Positions 45,168 through 54,419 of a stretch of DNA of 64,000 nt are shown one piece after another. The notes beneath the pieces are model-generated. The model worked only from the letters and a program-made list of their open reading frames with translations, was not told the DNA's origin and ran no database searches. The first letter of the stretch is position 1. Each line of letters begins with the position of its first letter. Made by a program: the position numbers and the translations under genes. The stretch comes from JBFLYO01 sp040756745 (GTDB lineage Bacteria; Bacteroidota; Ignavibacteria; UBA10030; UBA6906), in assembly GCA_040756745.1 (NCBI GenBank), contig JBFLYO010000013.1, positions 1 through 64,000 of the forward strand, written 5' to 3'.

Positions 45168-45485
45168 ATGTCGTGGTTCAAAATCTCGTTTCCACGCGAG
45201 GAAGCGAGTATGAAAATTGGCGATCTTGCACAAGACTTTCTCGATACCCTGCAAGCATCAAAGTCACAGAGCGGTCTTGCGCTCTTCCGGCAAAAGCCGG
45301 AGGTCGCCGAGGAGCCGGTGGTCTACTACCTCCGCCTCAACACGACCCTCCCGTCAAAACGACTGACGGACGTCTACCGCGCAGAGCCCTGCCCCCCGCC
45401 GGAACCGTACAGGGTGGAACACTTTGGAGGAGACGAGAGAGTGCTGGAGAGTTATGAGTTAAGAGTGAAGAGTGATGGGTTATAA
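45168..45485 (+). CDS. Hypothetical protein, 105 residues
   Basis: Begins MSWFKISFPREEASMKIGDL after GAGG about 6 bases upstream. Composition is protein-like for residues about 1-90 (DFLDTLQASKSQSGLALFRQ; VVYYLRLNTTLPSKRLTDVY). The last about 15 residues fall in a purine-rich repeat-like tail (RVKSDGL). A competing frame at 45086 is less protein-like. No domain recognised. Confidence 0.5.
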   Translation: MSWFKISFPREEASMKIGDLAQDFLDTLQASKSQSGLALFRQKPEVAEEPVVYYLRLNTTLPSKRLTDVYRAEPCPPPEPYRVEHFGGDERVLESYELRVKSDGL

Positions 45486-45571
45486 AAGCAGAGGAGAGAG
45501 ATGAGAGGAGAGAGAAGAGAGGGGAAGGGGACTAGGAGAGGGGGAGACAGGGGGAAAAAGTTCTAGGGCTC

Positions 45572-45607
45572 ATTCCGCAATCCGCAATCCGCATTCCGCA
45601 ATGCTGT
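45572..45607. repeat. 36-bp dispersed intergenic repeat, copy 2
   Basis: Differs from 28852-28887 at 3 of 36 positions. Its last base is the first base of the TGA stop of the small gene at 45607-45792. Confidence 0.7.
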
Positions 45608-45792
45608 CATCTGTTCATCGTTTCCTGTATCGCCCGCACCGTCCGCTCCTCCGAGTACCCGTTGTTGTAATAGTGCTTGATCACGGTCTCCCACCAGGTC
45701 GACGGTAACACCGTTTTGTCTTCTTCGGTCAACTTCTCGTACACTCGCGCCTTGTACGCCTCGAAATACTTGTCTTCCGATGAGCGTTCCAT
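45607..45792 (-). CDS. Small conserved-looking protein, 61 residues
   Basis: MERSSEDKYFEAYKARVYEK then LTEEDKTVLPSTWWETVIKH, a charged, helix-prone chain without signal or membrane segments. GAGAGG lies 7 bases upstream. No family was recognised. It is divergent from the 49-residue gene at 45946; the AT-rich 45793-45945 gap likely holds the promoters of both. Confidence 0.6.
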   Translation of the reverse strand: MERSSEDKYFEAYKARVYEKLTEEDKTVLPSTWWETVIKHYYNNGYSEERTVRAIQETMNR

Positions 45793-45945
45793 ACAGCAAC
45801 CTCTCTCTCTAACAGATAATGTAACCCTTACAACTCACGAAATCAAGCTTCCAATGTGCGCTAAATCACGAACTGGCAATTCGCAAAATTATATACTTCA
45901 TCACCCACTTGAAGTCGGGCAATGTAACTCAACGGGGGAAGCTTA

Positions 45946-46095
45946 ATGAACAGATTTTGGAAGGTCGCAACGCTTGTTGCGCTCGTGGCGATCCCGCTCA
46001 TCATCATGGGGAAGAAAAAGGCTGCCGAAGTGGAGTATGTGCCGGAGGCGGGCGACTCGAGCGATATTTTTGACCAGGAGTTGCGCGCGGATTAG
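45946..46095 (+). CDS. Small single-membrane-span protein, 49 residues
   Basis: MNRFWKVATLVALVAIPLII, then MGKKKAAEVEYVPEAGDSSD and a short acidic end. GGGGGAAG sits 4-6 bases upstream. One hydrophobic span (about 4-21) is followed by a charged tail, as in small membrane proteins that modulate partners. Function unknown. Too short to be picked up by length-filtered gene calling. Confidence 0.6.
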   Translation: MNRFWKVATLVALVAIPLIIMGKKKAAEVEYVPEAGDSSDIFDQELRAD

Positions 46096-46132
46096 TCAGG
46101 TTTCCGGCAATGGCTTTGTTCCCTGGGAGTAG

Positions 46133-46250
46133 TCGGAAGTCAGAAATCAGAAATCAGAAAGACTGAGCGTGGATTTGACCCACTCTTGCTGATTACTGAT
46201 TAGTGCCTTCCCCTGCTCCCGGCTTCTGACTTCTGATTACTGACTTCCGA
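46133..46250. repeat. 27-bp imperfect inverted repeat, possible bidirectional terminator
   Basis: Arms at 46133-46159 and 46224-46250 match as an inverted repeat at 25 of 27 positions with 64 bases between. It lies between the convergent 45946 and PBP genes, so it could end transcription from both sides. Confidence 0.65.
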
Positions 46251-46271
46251 TTTCACCTGGCGCCTCCGCGC

Positions 46272-48617
46272 TCAGAAGCTAATCGTGCCCATCCCCTCTT
46301 CCCCCTGCCTCCACTTTGACGACGCATGCCTGTCGCACTTGCCGGGCCGCGTCTTGTCCGTGAAGTACTCCACCGTCTTGTGGGGGCAGAACTCCGTCGC
46401 GAGCTTCTTGGTCTCGACGCAGATCGTGTCGGCGTACACCTTCGCCGGCCTTTCGAAATACTCCAGCGGCATTGCGATGCTCGGGTCGTCGTACACGTAG
46501 CGCATGAACCGTCCCCAGATCGGCGCCGCCGCGCGCCCTCCCTGCCCGTCCCATGTCTTGAAGTGCACGCTCTTGTTGTCGAACCCCACCCAGATGGCCG
46601 CGCTGATCTGCGGCGTGTAGCCGACGAACCACGCGTCCGCGAAATCAGTCGTCGTGCCGGTCTTCCCCGCCGCCGGAAGCTGGAAGAAGTCGCGCACGTG
46701 ACTCCCCGTGCCGCCGTTCACAACTCCCTCGAGCAGCGTTGTCATGATGTATGCCGTCTCCTCGCTCAACACCTCTCGTTGCATCGGGAAGTTCTCCTCG
46801 ATCACGTTCCCGTCCTTGTCTTCGATCTTCATGATCGGGATCGGCTGGACGTACACGCCGTGGTTGGGATAGACGCCAAACGCCGACGCCATTTCCAGCG
46901 GTGAAATGTCCCCCGCCCCCAGCGCGAGTGACTCGTACGGCGGGAGCGGCGACGTGATCCCCATCCGCTTTGCATAATCGATCACCTGACTCACCGGCGC
47001 GATCTCCATGATGGCACGGACGGCAACGAGGTTGATCGACTTCTTGATCGCTTCGCGGATCGTGCTCTTCCCCCCGAACTCACCGTCCGAATTCGATGGC
47101 GTCCACCGCTTCCCGTCGGCCATCATGATTGTGACTGGCTGGTTCAGGAGCTCGAAGCAGGGAGGATAGCCGTTATCGATGGCGACGGTGTAGACGAACG
47201 GCTTGAATGCCGACCCCACCTGCCGGCGGATCTGCGTGACGTGGTTCAGCCCGTACTTGAAGCTCTTGAAATTTCGTCCCCCCACCAGGGCGAGGATGCC
47301 TCCGCTCTTCGGGTCGACCGCGACAAAGCCGGTCTCGATCGTTTGCGCGACGTGCTTCATGGAGTCGACCCATGCCTTGCTGTTCCGGAGGGCTGCATAG
47401 ATGCTATCGCGCCCCGAAGCGGTCCCGGCCTTTCGGTACTCGGGCGAGGTCTTGATCGCGAAATCGATCACCCGCGTCAGAGCGTCCTTCTCGCTCGTCC
47501 AGTCCCATTCCGAGTCAAACAACTTCTGGTACTCCGACAGGTGTTCCTCCACTGCGCGGTTCGCATACCTTTGCATCCTGCTGTCGAGCGTCGTGTAGAC
47601 CGCAATGCCATCGCGGTAGATGTCGAATCCGTACTTCTCGGCCTTCTGCATCAGGATCTGCCTGATGTACTCGCAGAAGTGGGGCGCGATCCCGGCCGGC
47701 GCAAGTTCGTCGGCAGACTTGAGCTGGATCGGCTCCGCCTTCGCTTCTGCGGCCTGCTGGTCGGTGATGTAGCCGTACTTGGCCATCTGCGACAACACGA
47801 CGTTGCGCCGGTTCAACGCTCGCTCGGGATGCTTCCCGGACGGATCGTAGTACCCCGGCCCCTTGAGGACGGCGATGAGCGTCGCGACCTCGCTCAGCGT
47901 CAGGTCGGCGGGCGCCTTCCCGAAGTAGGCCTGCGACGCAGAGGCGATGCCGTACGCCCCGCGGCCGAAGTAGACGACATTGAGATAGAACTCCAGGATT
48001 TCATCCTTGGTGAAGGTCTGCTCGAGCTGGACCGCAGTCAGAAACTCCCGGATCTTCCGCGTGATCGTATCGAAGACGTCGCGATCGCTGTGCCCCAGAT
48101 AGAGGTTGCGCGAGAGCTGCTGCGTGATCGTGCTCGCCCCCTCCTTGAGGCGGAGCGCGAAGAGGTTCTTGACCATTGCCTTGCCGAAACGGACAAGATC
48201 GACTCCCCAGTGCTTGTAGAAATCTTTGTCCTCCGTCGCGATCAACGCCTCCACAACAGGCCGGGGGATGTCCGCCAGCGCGACGTGTGACCGGTTTTTA
48301 ATGAAGAACTGGTCGAGCACCTCCCCGTCAGCCGAAAAGACCTTGGTCGCCAGCTCCGGCTTCGGGTTCTCGATCCGCTCAAGGGAAGGGAGCCCGGAGA
48401 CGAGATAGCTCCAGTACCAGCCGAGGAGAACGATCACCGGGATTGTGGCGATCAGGATCACGCGCATGCGGGGAGACAGGTCGATGGAGAATCTCCGCCG
48501 GCGTTTCTGCTTCCGGTACTCCGGATCGCTGAAGTACCGTTCCATCTCCTCCGGCAAGTAGTGGGCTCCGCCCTCTTCCCGGTTGTGCTCCTGCTCCTGG
48601 TTCTTCTCCTCATCCAT
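46272..48617 (-). CDS. Class A penicillin-binding protein (glycosyltransferase/transpeptidase)
   Basis: Encodes 781 residues: a cytoplasmic N-terminus, membrane anchor about 52-70, GT51 glycosyltransferase with catalytic E129 (IATEDKDFYKHWG) and QQLSRN, then transpeptidase with S469-x-x-K472 (GSAFKP), S527-x-N529 (KSIN), K652-T-G (AGKTGTT). It makes and cross-links peptidoglycan in the periplasm. It overlaps lpxH by 8 bases at its start, so both belong to one operon. Matches PBP1A/MrcA in architecture. Confidence 0.93.
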   Translation of the reverse strand: MDEEKNQEQEHNREEGGAHYLPEEMERYFSDPEYRKQKRRRRFSIDLSPRMRVILIATIPVIVLLGWYWSYLVSGLPSLERIENPKPELATKVFSADGEVLDQFFIKNRSHVALADIPRPVVEALIATEDKDFYKHWGVDLVRFGKAMVKNLFALRLKEGASTITQQLSRNLYLGHSDRDVFDTITRKIREFLTAVQLEQTFTKDEILEFYLNVVYFGRGAYGIASASQAYFGKAPADLTLSEVATLIAVLKGPGYYDPSGKHPERALNRRNVVLSQMAKYGYITDQQAAEAKAEPIQLKSADELAPAGIAPHFCEYIRQILMQKAEKYGFDIYRDGIAVYTTLDSRMQRYANRAVEEHLSEYQKLFDSEWDWTSEKDALTRVIDFAIKTSPEYRKAGTASGRDSIYAALRNSKAWVDSMKHVAQTIETGFVAVDPKSGGILALVGGRNFKSFKYGLNHVTQIRRQVGSAFKPFVYTVAIDNGYPPCFELLNQPVTIMMADGKRWTPSNSDGEFGGKSTIREAIKKSINLVAVRAIMEIAPVSQVIDYAKRMGITSPLPPYESLALGAGDISPLEMASAFGVYPNHGVYVQPIPIMKIEDKDGNVIEENFPMQREVLSEETAYIMTTLLEGVVNGGTGSHVRDFFQLPAAGKTGTTTDFADAWFVGYTPQISAAIWVGFDNKSVHFKTWDGQGGRAAAPIWGRFMRYVYDDPSIAMPLEYFERPAKVYADTICVETKKLATEFCPHKTVEYFTDKTRPGKCDRHASSKWRQGEEGMGTISF

Positions 48618-49353
48618 GTCGATGCTTCTCCTTTGCCTTCCAGGTGTTCAGCGTCATTGCTCCCCGCGACATCCTGCCGTAGGTGTTGCAGGTGATCCAG
48701 TCGCCGAGGTTGACGTACACGCCGCCGCGGAGGCGGTGCACAACCGGCTTATGATGATGCCCCATGATCACCAGGTCGAATCCCTCCCCGATCTTTCCCT
48801 CTGCGTACCGGATCATCCCCGTCTCCTCGCCGTAGTGCTTATTCGTGGTATACTCTCTGCTCGTCCGGGATGTTCCGCGCGCAATCCTCACCCCGATATC
48901 GGGGTGGAGCCACCGGTATGCCTTTACGGCAATCCGGTTGCGCAGTATGGGCTTGATCAGTCGATAGCCCAGGTCGTTCTCTGCCAGTCCGTCACCATGA
49001 TGAATGTACGTCCGCTTACCCTGCAGACGGATCTCAAACGGTTGCTCATAGATACGCGCGCCGATCTCCGTCTCAAAGAAATCCCCCATCCAGCAGTCAT
49101 GGTTCCCCACGAGGTAGTGGATCTGCTTCCCCGCGTCGGTGAACTCCTGAAGTGCCGCCAGTGTCCTGTGGAACCCCCGAGGAATGACAGTGCGGTAATC
49201 GAACCAGAAATCGAACAGATCCCCGACGATGAACAATTGCTCGGCATCCGGGCGGACACGGTCAAGAAAACGGATGAGCCGGGTTTCCTTCGCCTTCTCT
49301 TCCTCGCGGCTCCCCAGCCCCAGGTGGACGTCGGAGATAAAATAGAGGGCCAT
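48610..49353 (-). CDS. lpxH: UDP-2,3-diacylglucosamine hydrolase (LpxH-type metallophosphatase)
   Basis: Encodes 247 residues with the calcineurin-type metal motifs: D8/H10 (ISDVHLG), GDLFDFW, GNHD, HHGDG and GHHHKPV. The layout matches LpxH, which removes UMP from UDP-diacylglucosamine in lipid A synthesis, so lipid A production is expected. A cytosolic phosphodiesterase of another specificity is less likely. It is cotranscribed with the PBP gene (8-bp overlap). Confidence 0.85.
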   Translation of the reverse strand: MALYFISDVHLGLGSREEEKAKETRLIRFLDRVRPDAEQLFIVGDLFDFWFDYRTVIPRGFHRTLAALQEFTDAGKQIHYLVGNHDCWMGDFFETEIGARIYEQPFEIRLQGKRTYIHHGDGLAENDLGYRLIKPILRNRIAVKAYRWLHPDIGVRIARGTSRTSREYTTNKHYGEETGMIRYAEGKIGEGFDLVIMGHHHKPVVHRLRGGVYVNLGDWITCNTYGRMSRGAMTLNTWKAKEKHRHG

Positions 49354-49495
49354 TAGCGCCCTCTGCCGGCAGGGGTGGCGGGAGAGGTGACGGTGGCGAT
49401 GAGAAGGAGGAGTGCTGCAGAGGATGCGTGTCGGGGTGCCATGGTGCTTCGCCTAATGTACGAACCGCGCGTTGAAAAGTAAACCGGCGGTTCCG

Positions 49496-50755
49496 CTAGG
49501 CCCCCGCAGGGACGCGCTCCGGCTCCCGTACACCCTGGAGGATTACCAGCCCGGCCAGGAAGAAGAGCGCGATCACCAGCGCGGCAACCCGGTCGCTGCT
49601 CAGGTCCGCGACGATGCTGTACACCATCGGTCCAACGACGGCCGAAGCCTTGCCGCAGAGCCCGTCGTAGAACCCGAAGAACTCGGCCTCGCGCGTCCTC
49701 GGCGTCAACAAGGCCATGAGACTCCTGCTGGCGGACTGCGACGACCCGATGGCCACACCGGCGGCAAGGGCGACCCCGTAAAACATCGCAACGCTATCAA
49801 CGAAGTAGGCCGTGACCGCGATCGCCGTCCAGAGCGCAAGCGTCAGCGTAATCGTCTTTTTCGGCCCGATGTTGTCGGTCACGACCCCGAATACGAGCGA
49901 GCCGAGCACGGCGCTTGTTTGCACGATGGCAAAGAAGACGATGATGGCGGTGTCCGACATCTTAAGCGTCTGTTCCGCGAAGATTGCCGCGAAGGCAATG
50001 ACGGTCAGGATGCCGTCGTTATAAATGAAGAAGGCGACGAGAAACCGGGCGACGGACGGATGTTCCTTTCTGACAAACAGTGACCGGAACGTCTCCGCCG
50101 CGCGTGACATCCCCGCCCGTACCAGAGAAGGAGGCGGCGCCGCCTCAAGCGGAGGTTCGTGCACGAAAAGGAAGAGGGGAAGGGAGAAGATCAGGAAGAA
50201 TGCAGCCGCGACGACAAACGACATCCGGACCATGTACAAATAGGCGGGATCCGCCGATTCGGGCAGCATGAAATTCACGATCAGGAGAACCGCCAGCGCT
50301 CCGAGATAGCCCATGGCAAACCCATACCCCGAGACCCGCCCGTACGATCGCTTCGTTGTAATTCCCGGCAGGAACGCATCATAAAAGACCAGCCCTCCCT
50401 CGAAGCCGATGTTGGCGACGACGAACAGCAGGATGCCGGCGACGATCATCCCTTCCTGGACGAAGAACATCAGCGCAGTCGCGATCACGCACGCGGCAGT
50501 GAACAGCAGCAGGAACCGCTTTCGATTGCGGGAATAGTCGGCCACCGCACCGAGAGGAGGAGAGAGCGCGGCGGCGCAGATCATGGAGAGACTGACGGCA
50601 AGCCCCCAGAGCCAGCGCTGTCCTCCCGCCACGTGATGCGTGAAGTAGCGGGAGTAGATCACGGTGACGATAATGACCGAGAATGCGGTGTTGGCAAAAT
50701 CGAAGAACGTCCAGGCGAGGATCCTGCCGCGGGAGGAGGGAGGGGAGTCGGGCAT
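49496..50755 (-). CDS. MFS transporter, UMF1-type
   Basis: Encodes 419 residues from ATG 50755 (MPDSPPSSRGRILAWTFFDFANTAF broken here at the known UMF1 start WTFFDFANTAFS). The upstream frame to 50848 lies in the nusB region and is not used. About 12 hydrophobic spans. The UMF1/Atg22-like branch of MFS transports unknown small molecules. It starts 7 bp after the nusB stop, so it is cotranscribed with it. Confidence 0.82.
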   Translation of the reverse strand: MPDSPPSSRGRILAWTFFDFANTAFSVIIVTVIYSRYFTHHVAGGQRWLWGLAVSLSMICAAALSPPLGAVADYSRNRKRFLLLFTAACVIATALMFFVQEGMIVAGILLFVVANIGFEGGLVFYDAFLPGITTKRSYGRVSGYGFAMGYLGALAVLLIVNFMLPESADPAYLYMVRMSFVVAAAFFLIFSLPLFLFVHEPPLEAAPPPSLVRAGMSRAAETFRSLFVRKEHPSVARFLVAFFIYNDGILTVIAFAAIFAEQTLKMSDTAIIVFFAIVQTSAVLGSLVFGVVTDNIGPKKTITLTLALWTAIAVTAYFVDSVAMFYGVALAAGVAIGSSQSASRSLMALLTPRTREAEFFGFYDGLCGKASAVVGPMVYSIVADLSSDRVAALVIALFFLAGLVILQGVREPERVPAGA

Positions 50756-50762
50756 GCAGGCG

Positions 50763-51254
50763 TCAGGTGGGTTTCTTGGCTTTCGCTTTGGCCCCCTTCG
50801 CGATACCGTCTCCTTCGGACAGGCCGCGCCCCGTCTTCGGAAGTTCACCGGCAGCTTTCAGGTCTGCGAGAACGGCGTCAAGCACCCCGTTGACGAACTG
50901 TCCGCTGCGCTGGGTGCTGAAGAGTTTCGCAAGCTCGATCGCCTCGTTCATCGACACCTTCGGGGGGATCTCCTTGAAGTACAACAGCTCACAGATCCCC
51001 ATCCGCAGGATCAGGCGGTCGAGCACCGCGATGCGCGTGAAGTCCCAGTTTGCCACCTTCGCCCGGATCACCCGATCGATCTCGGCGGAGTGGTTGATCG
51101 TCTTGATCACCAGTTTCTTGGCGAAGACGTAGGCGGAGTGATTCGATTTCAGGGCGGGGAGAATCGTCTCAACGACGTGGTGGACGGGATCGCCGCCGAT
51201 CTCGTAGGCGTAGAGCGCCTGCACCACCTTTTCCCTGATAATGCGCCGTCTCAC
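50763..51254 (-). CDS. nusB: Transcription antitermination factor NusB
   Basis: Encodes 163 residues with the all-helical NusB layout: MRRRIIREKVVQALYAYE at the start, ILRMGICELLYFKEIPPKV, NEAIELAKLFST and FVNGVLDAVLADL. It acts with NusE, NusA and NusG on rRNA transcription. A basic Lys-rich tail (KGAKAKAKKPT) is added. It lies downstream of the ABC ATPase gene with a 37-bp gap. Confidence 0.93.
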   Translation of the reverse strand: MRRRIIREKVVQALYAYEIGGDPVHHVVETILPALKSNHSAYVFAKKLVIKTINHSAEIDRVIRAKVANWDFTRIAVLDRLILRMGICELLYFKEIPPKVSMNEAIELAKLFSTQRSGQFVNGVLDAVLADLKAAGELPKTGRGLSEGDGIAKGAKAKAKKPT

Positions 51255-51291
51255 TTGTCAAAGATCCTTCGCTGCAGGTCCTGATCCGTTC

Positions 51292-52122
51292 TTATGCGGG
51301 GAGCGAGATGCGCGGCGTGTGCCGCAGCGGATGCGTGTCCACGATCACGGGGACCTGGAAGACCTCGTTGATGCGTTCCGCTGTCAGCACCTCGGCCGGT
51401 GTCCCCGACGCGATGATGGCACCGCTCACCATCATCGCGATGCGGTCGCTGAAGGCCGCGGCAAGATTCAGATCGTGCGATACCGAGACGATGGTGCACC
51501 CCGACGCGGTGTTCAACCGCCGCAAGATTGCGAAGACGTCGATCTGGTGCGCGATGTCGAGGTGGGCATTGGGCTCGTCCAGGAGGATCAGTGCGGGCTC
51601 CTGTGCAAGCGCTCGCGCAATAAACACCCGTTGTCGCTCTCCCCCCGAAAGGTCCGTGACCGGCTTGCCTGCCAGGTGGACGATGTCGGTCATGGCCATC
51701 ACCGAGCGCGCGACGTCGCGGTCGTGCGCATTCTCAAAGGCCTTGCCCCTTGTGTGCGGCGCCCGCCCCATCAGCACGATCTCTTCCACCGTGAACGGGA
51801 ACTGCAGACTGTGATCCTGCGGGACGAATGCAATGCGCCGTGCGATCGCGGCGCGCGGCAACCTGGCCAGCGATTGCCCGTCAAGAGTAATCTGTCCGGC
51901 CTGAGGAACGACGATTCTGTCGAGAAGCCGGAGGAGCGTGGTCTTCCCGGAACCGTTGGGGCCGACGAGTGTAAAGAATTCCCCCTTTGCGACCGTCAAC
52001 GACACATCCCGGAGGACCGGCACTGCCGGCGTGTAGCCAAACGAGACGTTGTCAACGGTGATTGCATGCATGGAACTGCACAATGTATGCAAATCGACGA
52101 ACGAAGGCAAGGCGCGGGTCAT
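51292..52122 (-). CDS. ABC transporter ATP-binding protein, BtuD/FecE type
   Basis: Encodes 276 residues from ATG 52122, which overlaps the kinase stop by ATGA; a start at 52071 (MHAITVDNVSFGY) is also possible. Walker A GPNGSGKTT, signature LSGGERQRV, Walker B LILLDEPNAHLD. Closest in style to ATPases of B12/iron-siderophore/heme importers. It is the downstream gene of two hybrid kinases. A matching permease (58345) is 6 kb away, and no substrate-binding protein is near. Confidence 0.88.
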   Translation of the reverse strand: MTRALPSFVDLHTLCSSMHAITVDNVSFGYTPAVPVLRDVSLTVAKGEFFTLVGPNGSGKTTLLRLLDRIVVPQAGQITLDGQSLARLPRAAIARRIAFVPQDHSLQFPFTVEEIVLMGRAPHTRGKAFENAHDRDVARSVMAMTDIVHLAGKPVTDLSGGERQRVFIARALAQEPALILLDEPNAHLDIAHQIDVFAILRRLNTASGCTIVSVSHDLNLAAAFSDRIAMMVSGAIIASGTPAEVLTAERINEVFQVPVIVDTHPLRHTPRISLPA

Positions 52123-54401
52123 TCCGCGAGGTCGAGCACCTCCCGCAGCTTCCGCAACACCTCGGATGTCTGGTAGGGCTTGGGGATAAAGGCTTTTGCC
52201 CCTGCAACGAAGAGTTTCGATTTCAGCGCGGGATTGAGGTACCCGCTCGCGAGAATCACTCTGGCCCGGGGGTCGAGCTCGCGGATCTTGAGAAACATGT
52301 CGTAGCCCGACTGGCGCGGAAGCCCCATGTCGCTGATCACCGCTTTGATCTCGCTTCGGTGCTCGTTGTAACGCTCGAGTCCCTCGATGCCGTCGGCGGC
52401 GGTGATGACGTTGTACCCTTTCGACCGCAGAACTTCCACCAACAGGAGCAGGAGGGCCTCCTCATCCTCCACAATGAGGACGGTTTCGGTACCTCCCGGG
52501 GCCTCTGACGCACGGGGCGCGCCGGCCTCTTCCGTCTCAATATGAACCGCGGGGAAATAGAGTGAGAAGGTCGTGCCGAGGCCGAGTGAGCTTTCCACGC
52601 CGATGAAGCCGCTGTGTCCCTTGATTACGCCGTACACCATCGCAAGGCCGAGGCCGCGCCCCCCTTCCGGCTGTTCGGTAGTGATGAAGGGTTCAAAAAT
52701 CCTCTGTCGGATCTCTTCGCTCATGCCGATGCCGTTGTCGTTCACCGAAACCCGCACGTACCGGCTTGCAGTGGCGTCCGGGAACTGTGCGTGGACGTGC
52801 CGACCATCGACCATCGCTGCGGTGATCCTGATGACCCCATCGGAGGGGCGGGCAGCGAGGATCGCATCGCGAGCGTTGAGCGACAGGGTCAGAAGGCTCT
52901 GGTACACCTGCGCCTGGTCGGCGTGAGTGAGGGGGAGATCCGGCTCGACGTCCGTCTCGATGCGGACCGTCTTTTCGATGCTCGTCTGCAGGGCGTTCTT
53001 GACGTCGCGGACGATCGTCCCCGCGGATAGTGGGATCTTCTGAGTGCTTTCGAGCTGGGCAAACGTCCCGAGCCGTCGCGCCACGTCGATCCCGCGCTTG
53101 ACCGCACCCTCACCGAGACTGAGGTACTTCTCGCTCGTGGGGTCGGCGGCGAGGCGGGTGCGGAGGAGCGTGAAGGTTCCCAGCAGAACGTTCAGGATGT
53201 TGTTGAAGTCGTGCGCCATGCCGCCGGCGAGCTGGCGCAGGCTCTCCATCTTCTGGTTCTGGCGGAGATGCTCTTCGATCTGACGTTCCCGTGTCACGTC
53301 GCGCTTGACGGCAACGTAGTTCACCACGTTGCCCGCGCCGTCGCGCACTGGCGAGATCACCATCTCCTCCTGATAGGTCGTTCCGTCCTTGCGTTTGTTA
53401 ATGAGCGAGCCGGCCCAGACCTCGCCGCGCTTCAACGTGGCCCACATCGTCCGGTAGAATTCGGCCGGCTGCGCGCCGCTCTTGAGGATCCTCGGGTTTT
53501 GCCCGAGCGCCTCCGCCCTCGAAAAGCCGGTCACCCGCTCAAACGCGGGGTTGACGTACTGGATCGTCCCCGCCGCATCGGTGATGATCACGCTCTCCAT
53601 GGTCTGCTCGACCGCGGAGTAGAGCCGGGTCCGTTCCTCCTCCGCGCGCCTGCGCTCGGTGATATCAAGGACGGTCCCCAGCAGGGCAGGGAAACCGTTG
53701 AATTCAGTCACACTTGCGAAGATCTCCACGTCATTGATGGTCCCATCTTTGCGCAGGCCGTGGATGGTCATGTGCATGTTCGCGCCCGGCGTCTGCATCA
53801 TCCCGTTGACCGTTTCCTGAACTGCCATCCGGTCATCGGCTGCGATGATGTCTGCGAGGCCGGTGAACGCCATCATCTCCATCTGGTCGTACCCGAAGAT
53901 GGAGGCGAGCTTCGGGTTCACGTGGACAAACCGTCCCTCCTGGACCATGTAGACGCCGACCAGCGACTGTTCCACGAGACTCCGGAACTTTGCTTCCGCT
54001 TCCGTCAGGATCTGCTCCGAGCGCCGACGTTCAGTGATGTCCCGCCCTACGACGATGACTTTCTCGGGTTTGCCGTGGGCGTCCCGGATCACGTTCCCCT
54101 GCGACTCAATGTAGCGGACCGAGCCGTCCCTCCGCGCGAACCGGTAGACGATCCGCTTTCCCACGCCGGTGCGGACGGTCTCTTCGAACACCCCCCGCAC
54201 CATCGCGCGGTCGTCGGGGTGAATGTCGCCGAACGAGTCCGTCCCGCGGAGGCGGTCCCGCGGGCCGAAGAGGGCTTCATAGGAGGGGCTGTTGTACAAC
54301 CGGCGGCCGTCGAGATCGACAACCGCAATCAGGTCGTCGATATTGGCAAGGATGAGGTGGAGGAGACGCTCGGTCTCGGAAATGCGTTCGTCCTGTTTCA
54401 T
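52119..54401 (-). CDS. Cytosolic PAS hybrid histidine kinase (three PAS, HisKA, HATPase, REC)
   Basis: Encodes 760 residues without membrane segments. PAS domains about 15-125, 135-250 and 260-370; HisKA with H397 (GGMAHDFNN), HATPase about 490-620 (GLGLAMVYGVI), receiver 640-760 with D691 (AVISDMGLP). GCAGGAG lies upstream of ATG 54401. The kinase at 54420 ends 18 bases upstream and shares segments with it (GEVWAGSLINKRKDG against GEVWSGHITNRRKNG), so the two derive from a duplication. Its own 3' end overlaps the ATPase gene. Confidence 0.93.
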   Translation of the reverse strand: MKQDERISETERLLHLILANIDDLIAVVDLDGRRLYNSPSYEALFGPRDRLRGTDSFGDIHPDDRAMVRGVFEETVRTGVGKRIVYRFARRDGSVRYIESQGNVIRDAHGKPEKVIVVGRDITERRRSEQILTEAEAKFRSLVEQSLVGVYMVQEGRFVHVNPKLASIFGYDQMEMMAFTGLADIIAADDRMAVQETVNGMMQTPGANMHMTIHGLRKDGTINDVEIFASVTEFNGFPALLGTVLDITERRRAEEERTRLYSAVEQTMESVIITDAAGTIQYVNPAFERVTGFSRAEALGQNPRILKSGAQPAEFYRTMWATLKRGEVWAGSLINKRKDGTTYQEEMVISPVRDGAGNVVNYVAVKRDVTRERQIEEHLRQNQKMESLRQLAGGMAHDFNNILNVLLGTFTLLRTRLAADPTSEKYLSLGEGAVKRGIDVARRLGTFAQLESTQKIPLSAGTIVRDVKNALQTSIEKTVRIETDVEPDLPLTHADQAQVYQSLLTLSLNARDAILAARPSDGVIRITAAMVDGRHVHAQFPDATASRYVRVSVNDNGIGMSEEIRQRIFEPFITTEQPEGGRGLGLAMVYGVIKGHSGFIGVESSLGLGTTFSLYFPAVHIETEEAGAPRASEAPGGTETVLIVEDEEALLLLLVEVLRSKGYNVITAADGIEGLERYNEHRSEIKAVISDMGLPRQSGYDMFLKIRELDPRARVILASGYLNPALKSKLFVAGAKAFIPKPYQTSEVLRKLREVLDLAE

Positions 54402-54419
54402 GGCTGCACTCCTGCGATG

